From contig CAXMSN010000090.1 in the NCBI GenBank assembly GCA_964196275.1, positions 1 through 17,248 on the forward strand: a stretch of 17,248 nucleotides of DNA, in the 5' to 3' direction. The notes under the pieces were generated by a model. That model was not told where the DNA came from and did no database searches. It worked only from the letters and a program-made list of their open reading frames with translations. A program made the translations under genes and the position numbers. This DNA comes from UBA5794 sp964196275 (lineage in GTDB: Bacteria; Actinomycetota; Acidimicrobiia; Spongiisociales; UBA5794). Positions within the stretch are counted from its first letter, which is position 1, and each line of letters begins with the position of its first letter. This document shows positions 7,459 to 13,609 of this stretch, in pieces.

Positions 7459-8001
7459 ATGAGCCGTGTCGGAAAGAGCCCAATCGAACTGCCAAGCGGC
7501 GTCGAGGTGAAGGTGTCTGGGAACGTCGTTTCGGTCAAAGGACCCAAGGGCACGCTCACACAGGAGATCCAGCCGTCGATGTCCGTCGATATCGACGATG
7601 GAACGGTGACCGTGTCTCGTGAGAACGACGAGCGTCAGGTGCGTGCACTCCACGGACTGACCCGATCGCTCATCAACAACATGGTGATCGGTGTGACGGA
7701 CGGCTACTCGAAGGAATTGACCGCTGTCGGCGTCGGCTACCGAGCAGCGCTCAAGGGCAACACGCTTGAGCTTCAGGTCGGATTCTCGCACCCCGTATCG
7801 ATCGAGGCACCAGACGGAATCGCGTTCGACGTTCCTGAACCGACAAAGATCATCGTTTCAGGCATCGACAAACAGATGGTCGGCCAGATCGCAGCGAACG
7901 TCCGAGCGGTTCGCCCCCCGGAGCCATATAAGGGAAAGGGAATCCGCTACGTCGATGAGCACGTGCGGCGCAAGGCTGGCAAGGCAGGAGTAACTGCATG
8001 A
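7459..8001 (+). CDS. rplF: 50S ribosomal protein L6
   Basis: The 180-residue protein begins MSRVGKSPIELPSGVEVKV. It has the two tandem L6 folds: VKGPKGTLTQ in the first, and the second ending in the family signature GIDKQMVGQIAANVRAVR, PEPYKGKGIRY and EHVRRKAGK. L6 lies near the sarcin-ricin loop and the factor-binding site. The reading frame is open upstream to 7429, but that would place the start deep inside rpsH. The ATG one base after the rpsH stop gives the family start and length. Confidence 0.98.
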   Translation: MSRVGKSPIELPSGVEVKVSGNVVSVKGPKGTLTQEIQPSMSVDIDDGTVTVSRENDERQVRALHGLTRSLINNMVIGVTDGYSKELTAVGVGYRAALKGNTLELQVGFSHPVSIEAPDGIAFDVPEPTKIIVSGIDKQMVGQIAANVRAVRPPEPYKGKGIRYVDEHVRRKAGKAGVTA

Positions 8002-8351
8002 GAGGTACACGCACGGACGCACGCCGGCGCAGGCACTTCAGAGTCCGCAAGTCGGTTCACGGAACACAGACGCGCCCGAGGCTCGCAGTGTTCAGGTCTA
8101 ACAGGCACATCTACGCACAAATCATTGACGATGACGGCGGCCGCACTTTGGCCTCAGCGTCGTCAGGGGAGTCGGCTGTCAAGACCGATCGCCTCACCAT
8201 CGGAGCTGCCACTGAGGTCGGCATGCTCGTCGGCGCACGTGCGTCTGACGCAGGTATCACCAAGGTCGTGTTCGATCGCGGTGGCTACAAGTACCACGGC
8301 CGGATCAAGGCGCTCGCTGAAGCCGCCCGTGAAGCCGGACTCGAGTTCTAG
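7998..8351 (+). CDS. rplR: 50S ribosomal protein L18
   Basis: This 117-residue L18 has a basic Arg-rich N-terminus (RGTRTDARRRRHFRVRKSV), then RPRLAVFRSNRHIYAQIIDD, ASASS and VVFDRGGYKYHGRIKALAE, all diagnostic. L18 binds 5S rRNA with L5. The ATG overlaps the rplF stop (ATGA). The TAG is part of the AGGAG that serves as ribosome-binding site for rpsE. Confidence 0.97.
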   Translation: MRGTRTDARRRRHFRVRKSVHGTQTRPRLAVFRSNRHIYAQIIDDDGGRTLASASSGESAVKTDRLTIGAATEVGMLVGARASDAGITKVVFDRGGYKYHGRIKALAEAAREAGLEF

Positions 8352-8360
8352 GAGCGATCG

Positions 8361-9065
8361 ATGACGACGAATACACCGAACACACCAAGTACACCGAAGG
8401 ACCCGAAGGCGGGCGCTCCGAAGGCAAACGCTCCGAAGGCGGGCGCTCCGAAGGCAAACGACCCGAGGTCGGCCGGTGCGCCGAACAGGAACCGTGGCCG
8501 CGGGCGCAAAGACGGCGGCAGGCCGCGCGAGCGTGAATCCGAGTTCGACGAGCGAGTGATCACGATCAACCGCGTTTCCAAGGTTGTCAAGGGTGGCCGT
8601 AGGTTCTCTTTCACAGCTCTCGTAGCTGTCGGTGACGGCAAAGGCAAAGTTGGCGTCGGGTACGGCAAGGCCAAGGAAGTTCCCGCGGCGATCCAGAAGG
8701 CTTTCGAGCTCGCCCGCAAAGAGATGTTCTACGTGCCGATGGCGGGTAGCACCATCATCCACGAGATCATCGGTGTGCAGGGCGCAAGCCGTGTTCTGCT
8801 GAAGCCCGCGGCTCCCGGTACCGGTGTCATCGCAGGTGGCGCGGTACGTCAGATCCTGGAGGCAGCCGGTATCAAGGACATTCTCTCGAAGTCGCTTGGC
8901 TCGCCGACGCACATCAACGTCGCCGGTGCCACGATCGACGCGCTCAAGAGCCAGCAGCGACTCGACGAGGTAGCAAGGGCTCGCGGCAAACGTGCCGAAG
9001 AGATCTTTCCTCCTGCGCTTCTCGCGGCTTACAACTCATCAGAGATGATGCGTACGAAGGTCTGA
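8361..9065 (+). CDS. rpsE: 30S ribosomal protein S5 with repetitive N-terminal extension
   Basis: The S5 core occupies roughly residues 61-225: FDERVITINRVSKVVKGGRR, FTALVAVGDGKGKVGVGYGK, STIIHEIIGVQGASRVLLK, PGTGVIAGGAVRQILEAAGI and KSLGSPTHINVA. S5 contributes to decoding fidelity and mRNA entry. The total of 234 residues is long for the family (about 165-200 usual). The excess is an N-terminal tail of about 60 residues, Pro/Ala/Lys-rich with APKAG/APKAN pentapeptide repeats, then RNRGRGRKDGGRPRERES. The start is fixed by AGGAG with a 6-base spacer to the ATG. The tail is probably disordered and rRNA-contacting, by inference from composition. Confidence 0.97.
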   Translation: MTTNTPNTPSTPKDPKAGAPKANAPKAGAPKANDPRSAGAPNRNRGRGRKDGGRPRERESEFDERVITINRVSKVVKGGRRFSFTALVAVGDGKGKVGVGYGKAKEVPAAIQKAFELARKEMFYVPMAGSTIIHEIIGVQGASRVLLKPAAPGTGVIAGGAVRQILEAAGIKDILSKSLGSPTHINVAGATIDALKSQQRLDEVARARGKRAEEIFPPALLAAYNSSEMMRTKV

Positions 9066-9070
9066 AGACA

Positions 9071-9256
9071 ATGGCAAAGACACTCAAAATCACACTGCGA
9101 CGGAGCCTTATCGGCGAGAAGCCGAAGACACGGGCGACCGTCGAGAGCCTCGGGCTCAGGAAGATCAATTCGAGCGTTGAGCGCCCGGACACCGATTCCG
9201 TCCGCGGGATGGTGTTCAGAGCGAAGCACCTGCTCGAAGTCGAGGAGATCGCATGA
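9071..9256 (+). CDS. rpmD: 50S ribosomal protein L30
   Basis: This 61-residue protein is a complete single-domain L30. It comprises KTLKITLRRSLIGEKPKTRA, TVESLGLRKINSSVERPD and SVRGMVFRAKHLLEVEEI. It contacts 23S and 5S rRNA regions. It starts 5 bases after rpsE, with only a weak GAAG upstream, and overlaps rplO by 4 bases, so it probably relies on coupling to rpsE. Confidence 0.96.
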   Translation: MAKTLKITLRRSLIGEKPKTRATVESLGLRKINSSVERPDTDSVRGMVFRAKHLLEVEEIA

Positions 9257-9693
9257 AACTCCATCATCTCAAGCCCGCTGAGGGCTCGAAGAAGAGGAAG
9301 ATCCGAGTTGGACGTGGCGAGTCAGGCCGTCGAGGCAAGACCGCAGGACGTGGAACGAAGGGTCTGAAGGCTCGCAGCAAGGTCCGCCAGGGCTTTGAGG
9401 GTGGCCAGACGCCTCTCCAACGCAGGATCCCGAAGCTCAAGGGCTTCAGGAACCCGAACCGGGAGGAGTTCACCGTCATCAACGTGGAACGCCTCGGCGG
9501 ATTCGACTCTGGTTCGACGGTTACGCCGGACATCATGCGTGAAGCTGGCCTGGTCAAGAAGCGCGGCAAGATCAAGGTGCTCGGGGAAGGCGACCTTGGT
9601 GTCGCGCTGACCGTGCAGGCGCACGCTTTCTCATCGGGCGCTGCGGACAAGATCCAGTCGGCTGGCGGCTCGGTCGAGGTTCTCGAAAAGTGA
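9253..9693 (+). CDS. rplO: 50S ribosomal protein L15
   Basis: This 146-residue L15 has the glycine/arginine-rich N-terminal extension RKIRVGRGESGRRGKTAGRG, GQTPLQRRIPKLKGF and the C-terminal globular domain ending FSSGAADKIQSAGGSVEVLE, which is the L15 signature. L15 is a late 50S assembly protein. GAGGAG lies just upstream of the ATG within rpmD. It is the last gene of the tightly packed ribosomal block; a 131-base gap follows. Confidence 0.97.
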   Translation: MKLHHLKPAEGSKKRKIRVGRGESGRRGKTAGRGTKGLKARSKVRQGFEGGQTPLQRRIPKLKGFRNPNREEFTVINVERLGGFDSGSTVTPDIMREAGLVKKRGKIKVLGEGDLGVALTVQAHAFSSGAADKIQSAGGSVEVLEK

Positions 9694-9824
9694 TATCGCC
9701 CGTGGCGACGGAATGGCTGCAGGCGGACGCCAAATCTGCCCATACGTCAGACTTGTCAGCCAATGGCTTCGACATCGTTACCGTACGACTCGCTCTCGGT
9801 AATCGCTAGGACGACTGGACACGC
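9694..9824 (+). promoter_or_regulatory. Intergenic leader upstream of secY, possible internal promoter
   Basis: At 131 bases this is by far the largest gap between tuf and map. A TANNNT-type -10 candidate, TACCGT, lies at 9779-9784, but no good -35 is paired with it (TTGTCA at 9753-9758 is 20 bases away). A TTACCG/CGGTAA inverted repeat (9778-9783 and 9797-9802, 13-base loop) overlaps it. No T-run follows rplO, so a strong intrinsic terminator is not evident. The secY ribosome-binding site is weak: AGGA at 9808-9811, 13 bases from the ATG. A separate secY-adk-map promoter is plausible but unproven. Confidence 0.3.
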
Positions 9825-11132
9825 ATGCTCACCGCATTTAGGAACGCATTCAGGATCAGGGACCTTCGGAACAAGATCTTGTTCACGCTGTTCATCTTTG
9901 CGCTCTACCGCCTCGGTGCAACGATCCCGGTTCCTGGAGTTGATCTTGCCGCCGTGCAGAGCTTCGCTGACCAAGCTGAGCAGTCAGGGTTCGTCGGCCT
10001 TCTGAACCTCTTCTCCGGTGGTGCGCTCACGCAGATGTCCATCTTTGCGCTGGGCATCATGCCGTATATCACGTCGTCGATCATCATGCAGTTGCTCGCC
10101 GTGGTCATCCCGAAGCTGCAAGCCCTCCAGGAGGAAGGCGAGGGCGGGCGGAAGGTCATCACGCAGTGGACGCGGTATCTCACCGTCGTCCTGGCGCTGC
10201 TCCAGTCAACAGGGTTCGCCTACCTGTTCCATTCCGGGCAGTTCACCAATGGCATCGACCTCATCCCGAACTTCACGCCTCGCAACGTCCTCATCATCGT
10301 GATTACGATGACCGCCGGTACTGCCCTTCTCATGTGGATGGGTGAGCTCATCACACAGCGGGGAATTGGAAACGGCATGTCGTTGCTGATCTTCGTGTCG
10401 ATCATCAGCCAGATTCCGAGCCAGCTTGTGATCTTGAACACGAACTCTGCGACGTACCAGTTCGTAGTCATCGTGGCGGTCATGATCGCCTTGACGATCG
10501 GGATTATCTTCATCGAGCAGGGTCAGAGGCGAATACCCGTTCAGTTCTCGCGACGCGTCCGCGGCCGCAAGGTCATGGGTGGCCAGTCGACCTACATCCC
10601 GCTGAAGGTCAACATGGCTGGCGTCATCCCCGTCATCTTCGCAACATCGATCATGTACTTCCCTGCACTCATCTCGTCGTCACTGCCATCAACAGGATGG
10701 GGTGCCGATGTAAGGGACTGGATCAACAACAACATGCTGTCGACAAGTGGTGGCGGGTTCTCGCCGAGCCTGTGGTACATCGGTGTGCTTGCTCTGCTCG
10801 TTGTGTTCTTCACGTACTTCTACACGGCGATCCAGTTCGACCCAGAGCGCCAGGCGGACATGATCCAGCGTCAAGGTGGGTTCATTCCAGGCATTCGCCC
10901 CGGCCGTGCAACCGTGAACTACTTGTCCTACGTATTGAGCCGTATCACTCTGCCTGGCGCTTCGTACCTCGCGATCGTGACGGTGCTTCCGTCGCTCTTC
11001 GGTTGGTGGTGGGGTGTTCCGGTCGGATTGTCCGGAGTCTCGATAATCATCGTTGCGGGCGTTGCGCTCGAAACGACGAAACAGATCGAGAGCCAGCTGA
11101 CGATGAGGAACTATGAAGGGTTCCTCAGCTAG
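9825..11132 (+). CDS. secY: Preprotein translocase subunit SecY
   Basis: This 435-residue, ten-TM protein is the pore of the Sec translocon in the cytoplasmic membrane. Diagnostic segments include LRNKILFTLFIFALYRLGAT (TM1), IPVPGVD, the TM2 region MSIFALGIMPYITSSIIMQL, WMGELITQRGIGNGMSLLIF, the cytosolic loop RRIPVQFSRRVRGRK, the second cytosolic loop FIPGIRPGRAT, and the C-terminal TKQIESQLTMRNYEGFL. The length is normal and the frame intact. SecY works with SecE and SecG (not in the window) and with the SecA motor or ribosomes. It is followed after 24 bases by adk. Confidence 0.98.
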   Translation: MLTAFRNAFRIRDLRNKILFTLFIFALYRLGATIPVPGVDLAAVQSFADQAEQSGFVGLLNLFSGGALTQMSIFALGIMPYITSSIIMQLLAVVIPKLQALQEEGEGGRKVITQWTRYLTVVLALLQSTGFAYLFHSGQFTNGIDLIPNFTPRNVLIIVITMTAGTALLMWMGELITQRGIGNGMSLLIFVSIISQIPSQLVILNTNSATYQFVVIVAVMIALTIGIIFIEQGQRRIPVQFSRRVRGRKVMGGQSTYIPLKVNMAGVIPVIFATSIMYFPALISSSLPSTGWGADVRDWINNNMLSTSGGGFSPSLWYIGVLALLVVFFTYFYTAIQFDPERQADMIQRQGGFIPGIRPGRATVNYLSYVLSRITLPGASYLAIVTVLPSLFGWWWGVPVGLSGVSIIIVAGVALETTKQIESQLTMRNYEGFLS

Positions 11133-11156
11133 GTCCCTCTGACATTGGAGAACGCA

Positions 11157-11714
11157 ATGGGGCGTCGCATTCTTTTCCTCGGCCCTCCCGGGGCCGGTAA
11201 GGGCACACAAGCAGAGATGCTTGCCCGTGCCGTCGGTGTGCCCCATATCTCGACCGGCGAGATGCTCCGCGATGCCATTGCCGCTGGAAGCGACCTTGGC
11301 AAGCAGGTCGAGGCCGTCGTCGCCTCTGGTGCCCTCGTCTCCGATGATCTGGTGTTGGCCCTCGTTCAAGAGCGGCTGTCTCGTGATGATGCGGCGTGCG
11401 GCTACCTGCTTGATGGTTATCCACGAAATGTGTCGCAAGCCAGGGCACTCAGTGACGCGTTGGGTGATGACGCGATCGAGGTTGCGCTCCTGCTTGACGT
11501 CGACACGGATGAGTTGGTGGGGAGACTGCTGAAGCGTGCTGCCGAACAGGGCAGAGCGGACGATTCGGAAGAGGTCATTCGCCACCGCCTCGACGTGTAC
11601 ACGACTGAGACCGAGCCGCTGATCGAGCACTACGCGGGTCGCGTCGTGGCGGTGACCGGCACGGGGTCCATCGACGATGTCTTTGCAAGCATCGTTCGAG
11701 CATTGGCGGCGTAG
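11157..11714 (+). CDS. adk: Adenylate kinase, short (zinc-free lid) type
   Basis: This cytosolic enzyme interconverts ATP + AMP and 2 ADP. The 185-residue product has the P-loop GPPGAGKGT (residues 9-17), the AMP-binding helix ISTGEMLRDAIAAGSDLG, the LLDGYPRNVSQA motif (DGYPR instead of the commoner DGFPR) and GRADDSEEVIRHRL. The lid is only a short loop, with none of the four zinc-binding cysteines of the long form, as is usual in actinobacteria. TGGAG lies 6 bases before the chosen ATG. An in-frame TTG four codons upstream (11145) overlaps that site and is rejected. The secY-adk-map order is conserved in many bacteria. Confidence 0.97.
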   Translation: MGRRILFLGPPGAGKGTQAEMLARAVGVPHISTGEMLRDAIAAGSDLGKQVEAVVASGALVSDDLVLALVQERLSRDDAACGYLLDGYPRNVSQARALSDALGDDAIEVALLLDVDTDELVGRLLKRAAEQGRADDSEEVIRHRLDVYTTETEPLIEHYAGRVVAVTGTGSIDDVFASIVRALAA

Positions 11715-11742
11715 TGCGCTCGACAGGGCACCAGGGTCACTC

Positions 11743-12552
11743 ATGAGCGGCACTCGGTTGATCACCAAGAAGACATCTTCCGACTTCGAGAAGATGACGG
11801 TTGCGGGTCGGTGCGTGGCAGAGATGCACGCCCGCACTCGCGAGGCCATCGCCCCAGGCGTGACCACAGGGGACCTGGACTCGATCGCTCGGGAGGTTCT
11901 CAAGGAGTGGGATTGCGTCTCTTCATTTCTTGGCTACGGATCCCCGCAGCACCCGTTCCCAGGCGTGATCTGTACCTCACCGAATTCAACGATCGTGCAC
12001 GGGATTCCCGGTGATCTTGTCCTTTCCGAAGGGGACATCATCTCCATTGACGCGGGCGCCATCTACGAGGGGTGGCATGGAGACGCCGCTTACACCGTGG
12101 CTGTCGGTGAGGTGCCGGACGAGGTTGCGAACCTGCTCGAAGTCACAGAGCGGGCGCTCTGGGCTGGACTGGAGCAGGCGGTCCACGGAAACCGACTCGG
12201 CGACATCGGTGCTGCGGTCGAGGCGGTAGCTGCCCCTCACGGGCTGGGTGTTGTCCGTGATTATGTTGGCCATGGCATCGGTCGCCAGATGCATGAGGCT
12301 CCCTCGGTACCCAACTTCGGAACCGCAGGCAAGGGCCTCCGGCTGAAGACGGGCATGGCCCTCGCCATCGAGCCGATGTTCAATCTTGGAACCCAGGCCT
12401 CATCGGTTCTTGATGACATGTGGACGGTCGTGACCGCCGACGGGGCATGGTCCGCACACTTCGAACACACGGTGTTGCTAACCCGCGAAGGATCGCTCGT
12501 CTCGACGTTGCCCGAACCCCTGCGCGTCGGGCCTCCCTCTCGCACCGGCTGA
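11743..12552 (+). CDS. map: Methionine aminopeptidase, type I
   Basis: This enzyme removes the initiator methionine from nascent proteins. In the 269-residue product all five metal ligands are visible: D103 and D114 (in SIDAGAIYEGWHGDAAYTV), H177 (VGHGIGRQMHE), E210 (LAIEPMFNLG) and E241 (FEHTVLL). The substrate-contacting H86 lies in STIVHGIPG, and the FLGYG and SPN motifs are present. There is no insertion typical of type II. The frame is open upstream into adk (11677), but the ATG 28 bases after the adk stop, with AGGG upstream, gives the family N-terminus. In actinobacteria infA and the alpha operon usually follow; here they do not. Confidence 0.97.
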   Translation: MSGTRLITKKTSSDFEKMTVAGRCVAEMHARTREAIAPGVTTGDLDSIAREVLKEWDCVSSFLGYGSPQHPFPGVICTSPNSTIVHGIPGDLVLSEGDIISIDAGAIYEGWHGDAAYTVAVGEVPDEVANLLEVTERALWAGLEQAVHGNRLGDIGAAVEAVAAPHGLGVVRDYVGHGIGRQMHEAPSVPNFGTAGKGLRLKTGMALAIEPMFNLGTQASSVLDDMWTVVTADGAWSAHFEHTVLLTREGSLVSTLPEPLRVGPPSRTG

Positions 12553-12574
12553 CGTCTTACTCAGCTGACAGACG
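12553..12574 (+). terminator. Weak stem-loop directly after map
   Basis: CGTCT (12553-12557) pairs with AGACG (12570-12574), with the 8-base palindrome TCAGCTGA (12561-12568) inside the loop. It begins at the base after the map stop, where the ribosomal/secY unit ends. The stem is short and no T-run follows, so terminator function is a guess. Confidence 0.25.
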
Positions 12575-12587
12575 CGGCATGGGATTC

Positions 12588-12642
12588 GTCCGTGGTCCGT
12601 GGTCCGTGGTCCGTGGTCCGTGGCCCGTGGTCCGTGGCCCGG
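12588..12642 (+). repeat. GTCCGTG heptamer tandem array
   Basis: Seven complete 7-base units stand in tandem from 12588 to 12636: GTCCGTG five times, then GCCCGTG, then GTCCGTG. A partial GCCCGG follows. The array lies in the spacer between map and the cyclase gene and is non-coding in any supported frame. The reverse complement of its core, GGACCACGGACC, occurs at 14389-14400, and degenerate relatives lie at 14465-14490, suggesting a dispersed intergenic repeat family. Copy-number variation between strains is likely, by inference. Confidence 0.9.
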
Positions 12643-12643
12643 A

Positions 12644-12660
12644 GCTCAGCGAAGCCGAGC
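12644..12660 (+). repeat. Small stem-loop (GCTCAGC / GCCGAGC, GAA loop)
   Basis: GCTCAGC and GCCGAGC pair with a single A/C mismatch around a GAA loop, immediately after the heptamer array and before the presumed cyclase promoter. There is no T-run. It could be the residual terminator of the map unit or part of the repeat element. Confidence 0.35.
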
Positions 12661-12667
12661 GAATTGA

Positions 12668-12673
12668 TAGGCT
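12668..12673 (+). promoter_or_regulatory. Candidate -10 box TAGGCT of the cyclase gene
   Basis: TAGGCT fits the actinobacterial TANNNT -10 pattern and is identical to the box before the channel gene at 14525. A start site near 12680 would give a short 5' leader of about 20 bases containing the strong AGGAGG at 12689. No clear -35 is visible at 17-18 bases upstream. Confidence 0.4.
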
Positions 12674-12688
12674 CCACAATGTGCGATT

Positions 12689-12694
12689 AGGAGG
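12689..12694 (+). promoter_or_regulatory. Strong Shine-Dalgarno AGGAGG placed for an ATA start
   Basis: AGGAGG is followed after 6 bases by ATA (12701), then CCG CTC TAT and the ATG at 12713, all in one frame. The spacing to the ATG is 18 bases, too long for efficient pairing. The residues encoded from the ATA (x-P-L-Y-M-D-R-H) match the remembered N-terminus of DUF4242 proteins, which often begin MPLYMDRH. This site therefore points to initiation at the ATA, or to a recent ATG-to-ATA change. Confidence 0.6.
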
Positions 12695-12712
12695 TCACAC
12701 ATACCGCTCTAT

Positions 12713-13489
12713 ATGGATCGTCATGAGGTTTCGGACGCAACGGCGGAGGACACCGCCAACAACCATGTTGCCGATCTGAAGATCGCAGGGAAATTCGGCG
12801 TCGACTTCTTCTCGTACTGGCACGACTCGAGCAGAGGCATCGTCATCTGTTTTGCGAAAGCCCCGGGCGAGGAGGCGATGACTGAGGTGCACCGTGCATC
12901 CCATGGGGACGTTCCGGGCGAGATCATCGAAGTTTCGGAATCCGACGTTGTCCGCTTCCTCGGCAAGATCCACGATCCGGTTGACGCCAGCGAAGCTTCG
13001 AGCGCTTTCCGGACCATCTGCTTCACCGATCTGGTTGGGTCGACCGAACTCCTCAACCGTCTCGGCCAATCTCCGTACATGGTGCTGCTGTCCGAACACG
13101 ATCTCATCATCCGCAACGCTCTCATCAGGTGGAAGGGCCGGGAGGTCAAGCACACCGGCGACGGGTTGATGGTGGTCTTCGAAGACGTGGACAGGGCACT
13201 TGGATGGTCCCTTGATGTTCGCGAGTCGTTCGAGAAGCGTTCCGATCTTGATGTGCGCCTTGGTATGGCTGCTGGCGAGCCGGTCGACCACGACGACGAC
13301 ATCTTTGGCGCTGTGGTGAACATGGCGAACAGAATCTGTTCATCCGCGGGACCAGAGCAGATCTACGTATCCGACCTGGTCCGCGACCTCGGTCTCGAAG
13401 AGGGGTTCAGTTTCGACGGCGGTAGGACAGAGTTGCTGAAAGGGTTCTCTGAGCCAGCGACGATCTATGAGCTGCTCGGCTCCGCGTGA
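12713..13489 (+). CDS. DUF4242-like domain fused to class III adenylate/guanylate cyclase domain
   Basis: The protein is 258 residues from the first ATG. Residues 1-85 resemble DUF4242, a small ferredoxin-like fold to which a Streptomyces nickel-binding protein belongs: MDRHEVS, HVADLKIAGKFGVDFFSYW, APGEEAMTEVHRASHG and GEIIEV. Residues 98-230 are a class III cyclase domain. The two metal-binding aspartates are D106 (FTDLVGSTE) and D150 (VKHTGDGLMVVF), K146 is a candidate base-selecting residue, and N203 and R207 (GAVVNMANRI) fit the transition-state pair. The catalytic set looks complete, so cyclic nucleotide synthesis is plausible; ATP versus GTP preference cannot be decided. There are no membrane segments. 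The true start may be the ATA at 12701 (see the AGGAGG entry). It stands alone, with a likely own promoter. Confidence 0.88.
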   Translation: MDRHEVSDATAEDTANNHVADLKIAGKFGVDFFSYWHDSSRGIVICFAKAPGEEAMTEVHRASHGDVPGEIIEVSESDVVRFLGKIHDPVDASEASSAFRTICFTDLVGSTELLNRLGQSPYMVLLSEHDLIIRNALIRWKGREVKHTGDGLMVVFEDVDRALGWSLDVRESFEKRSDLDVRLGMAAGEPVDHDDDIFGAVVNMANRICSSAGPEQIYVSDLVRDLGLEEGFSFDGGRTELLKGFSEPATIYELLGSA

Positions 13490-13546
13490 TCGAACCGGCA
13501 GCTTCGTTGTGGATCGGCCATCCGCGACGCATCCGATGGTAATTGT

Positions 13547-13560
13547 CCCGATACATCGGG
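13547..13560. promoter_or_regulatory. Palindrome CCCGAT-AC-ATCGGG between cyclase and lipoprotein genes
   Basis: Perfect 6-base arms flank a 2-base centre, 57 bases after the cyclase stop and 50 bases before the lipoprotein ATG. A second possible pairing, CCGATG (13533-13538) with CATCGG (13554-13559), overlaps it. No T-run follows, so an operator-like site is as likely as a terminator. Confidence 0.35.
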
Positions 13561-13609
13561 CACTGTGGTTCACTGTCGTAACCAGTCGGTCTCGTCGCAC
13601 GGAGTGATC

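Noticed and set aside
8163..8912. 249-residue minus-strand frame opposite rplR/rpsE
   Set aside because: It is antisense to two recognised ribosomal genes and has repetitive RLRSVCLRSAR-type content derived from the S5 repeat.
11677..11742. Start of map inside adk
   Set aside because: It would overlap the adk reading frame by 38 bases and add 22 residues not typical of type I enzymes. The ATG at 11743 gives the family start.
10689..11903. 404-residue minus-strand open frame opposite secY/adk/map
   Set aside because: It lies antisense to three unmistakable conserved genes. The product is Arg/His/Asp-rich with no recognisable motif, as expected of codon-bias shadow frames in high-GC DNA.
12588..12642. 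CRISPR-like array
   Set aside because: Units are 7 bases in direct tandem with no spacers and no cas genes nearby, so this is a minisatellite.
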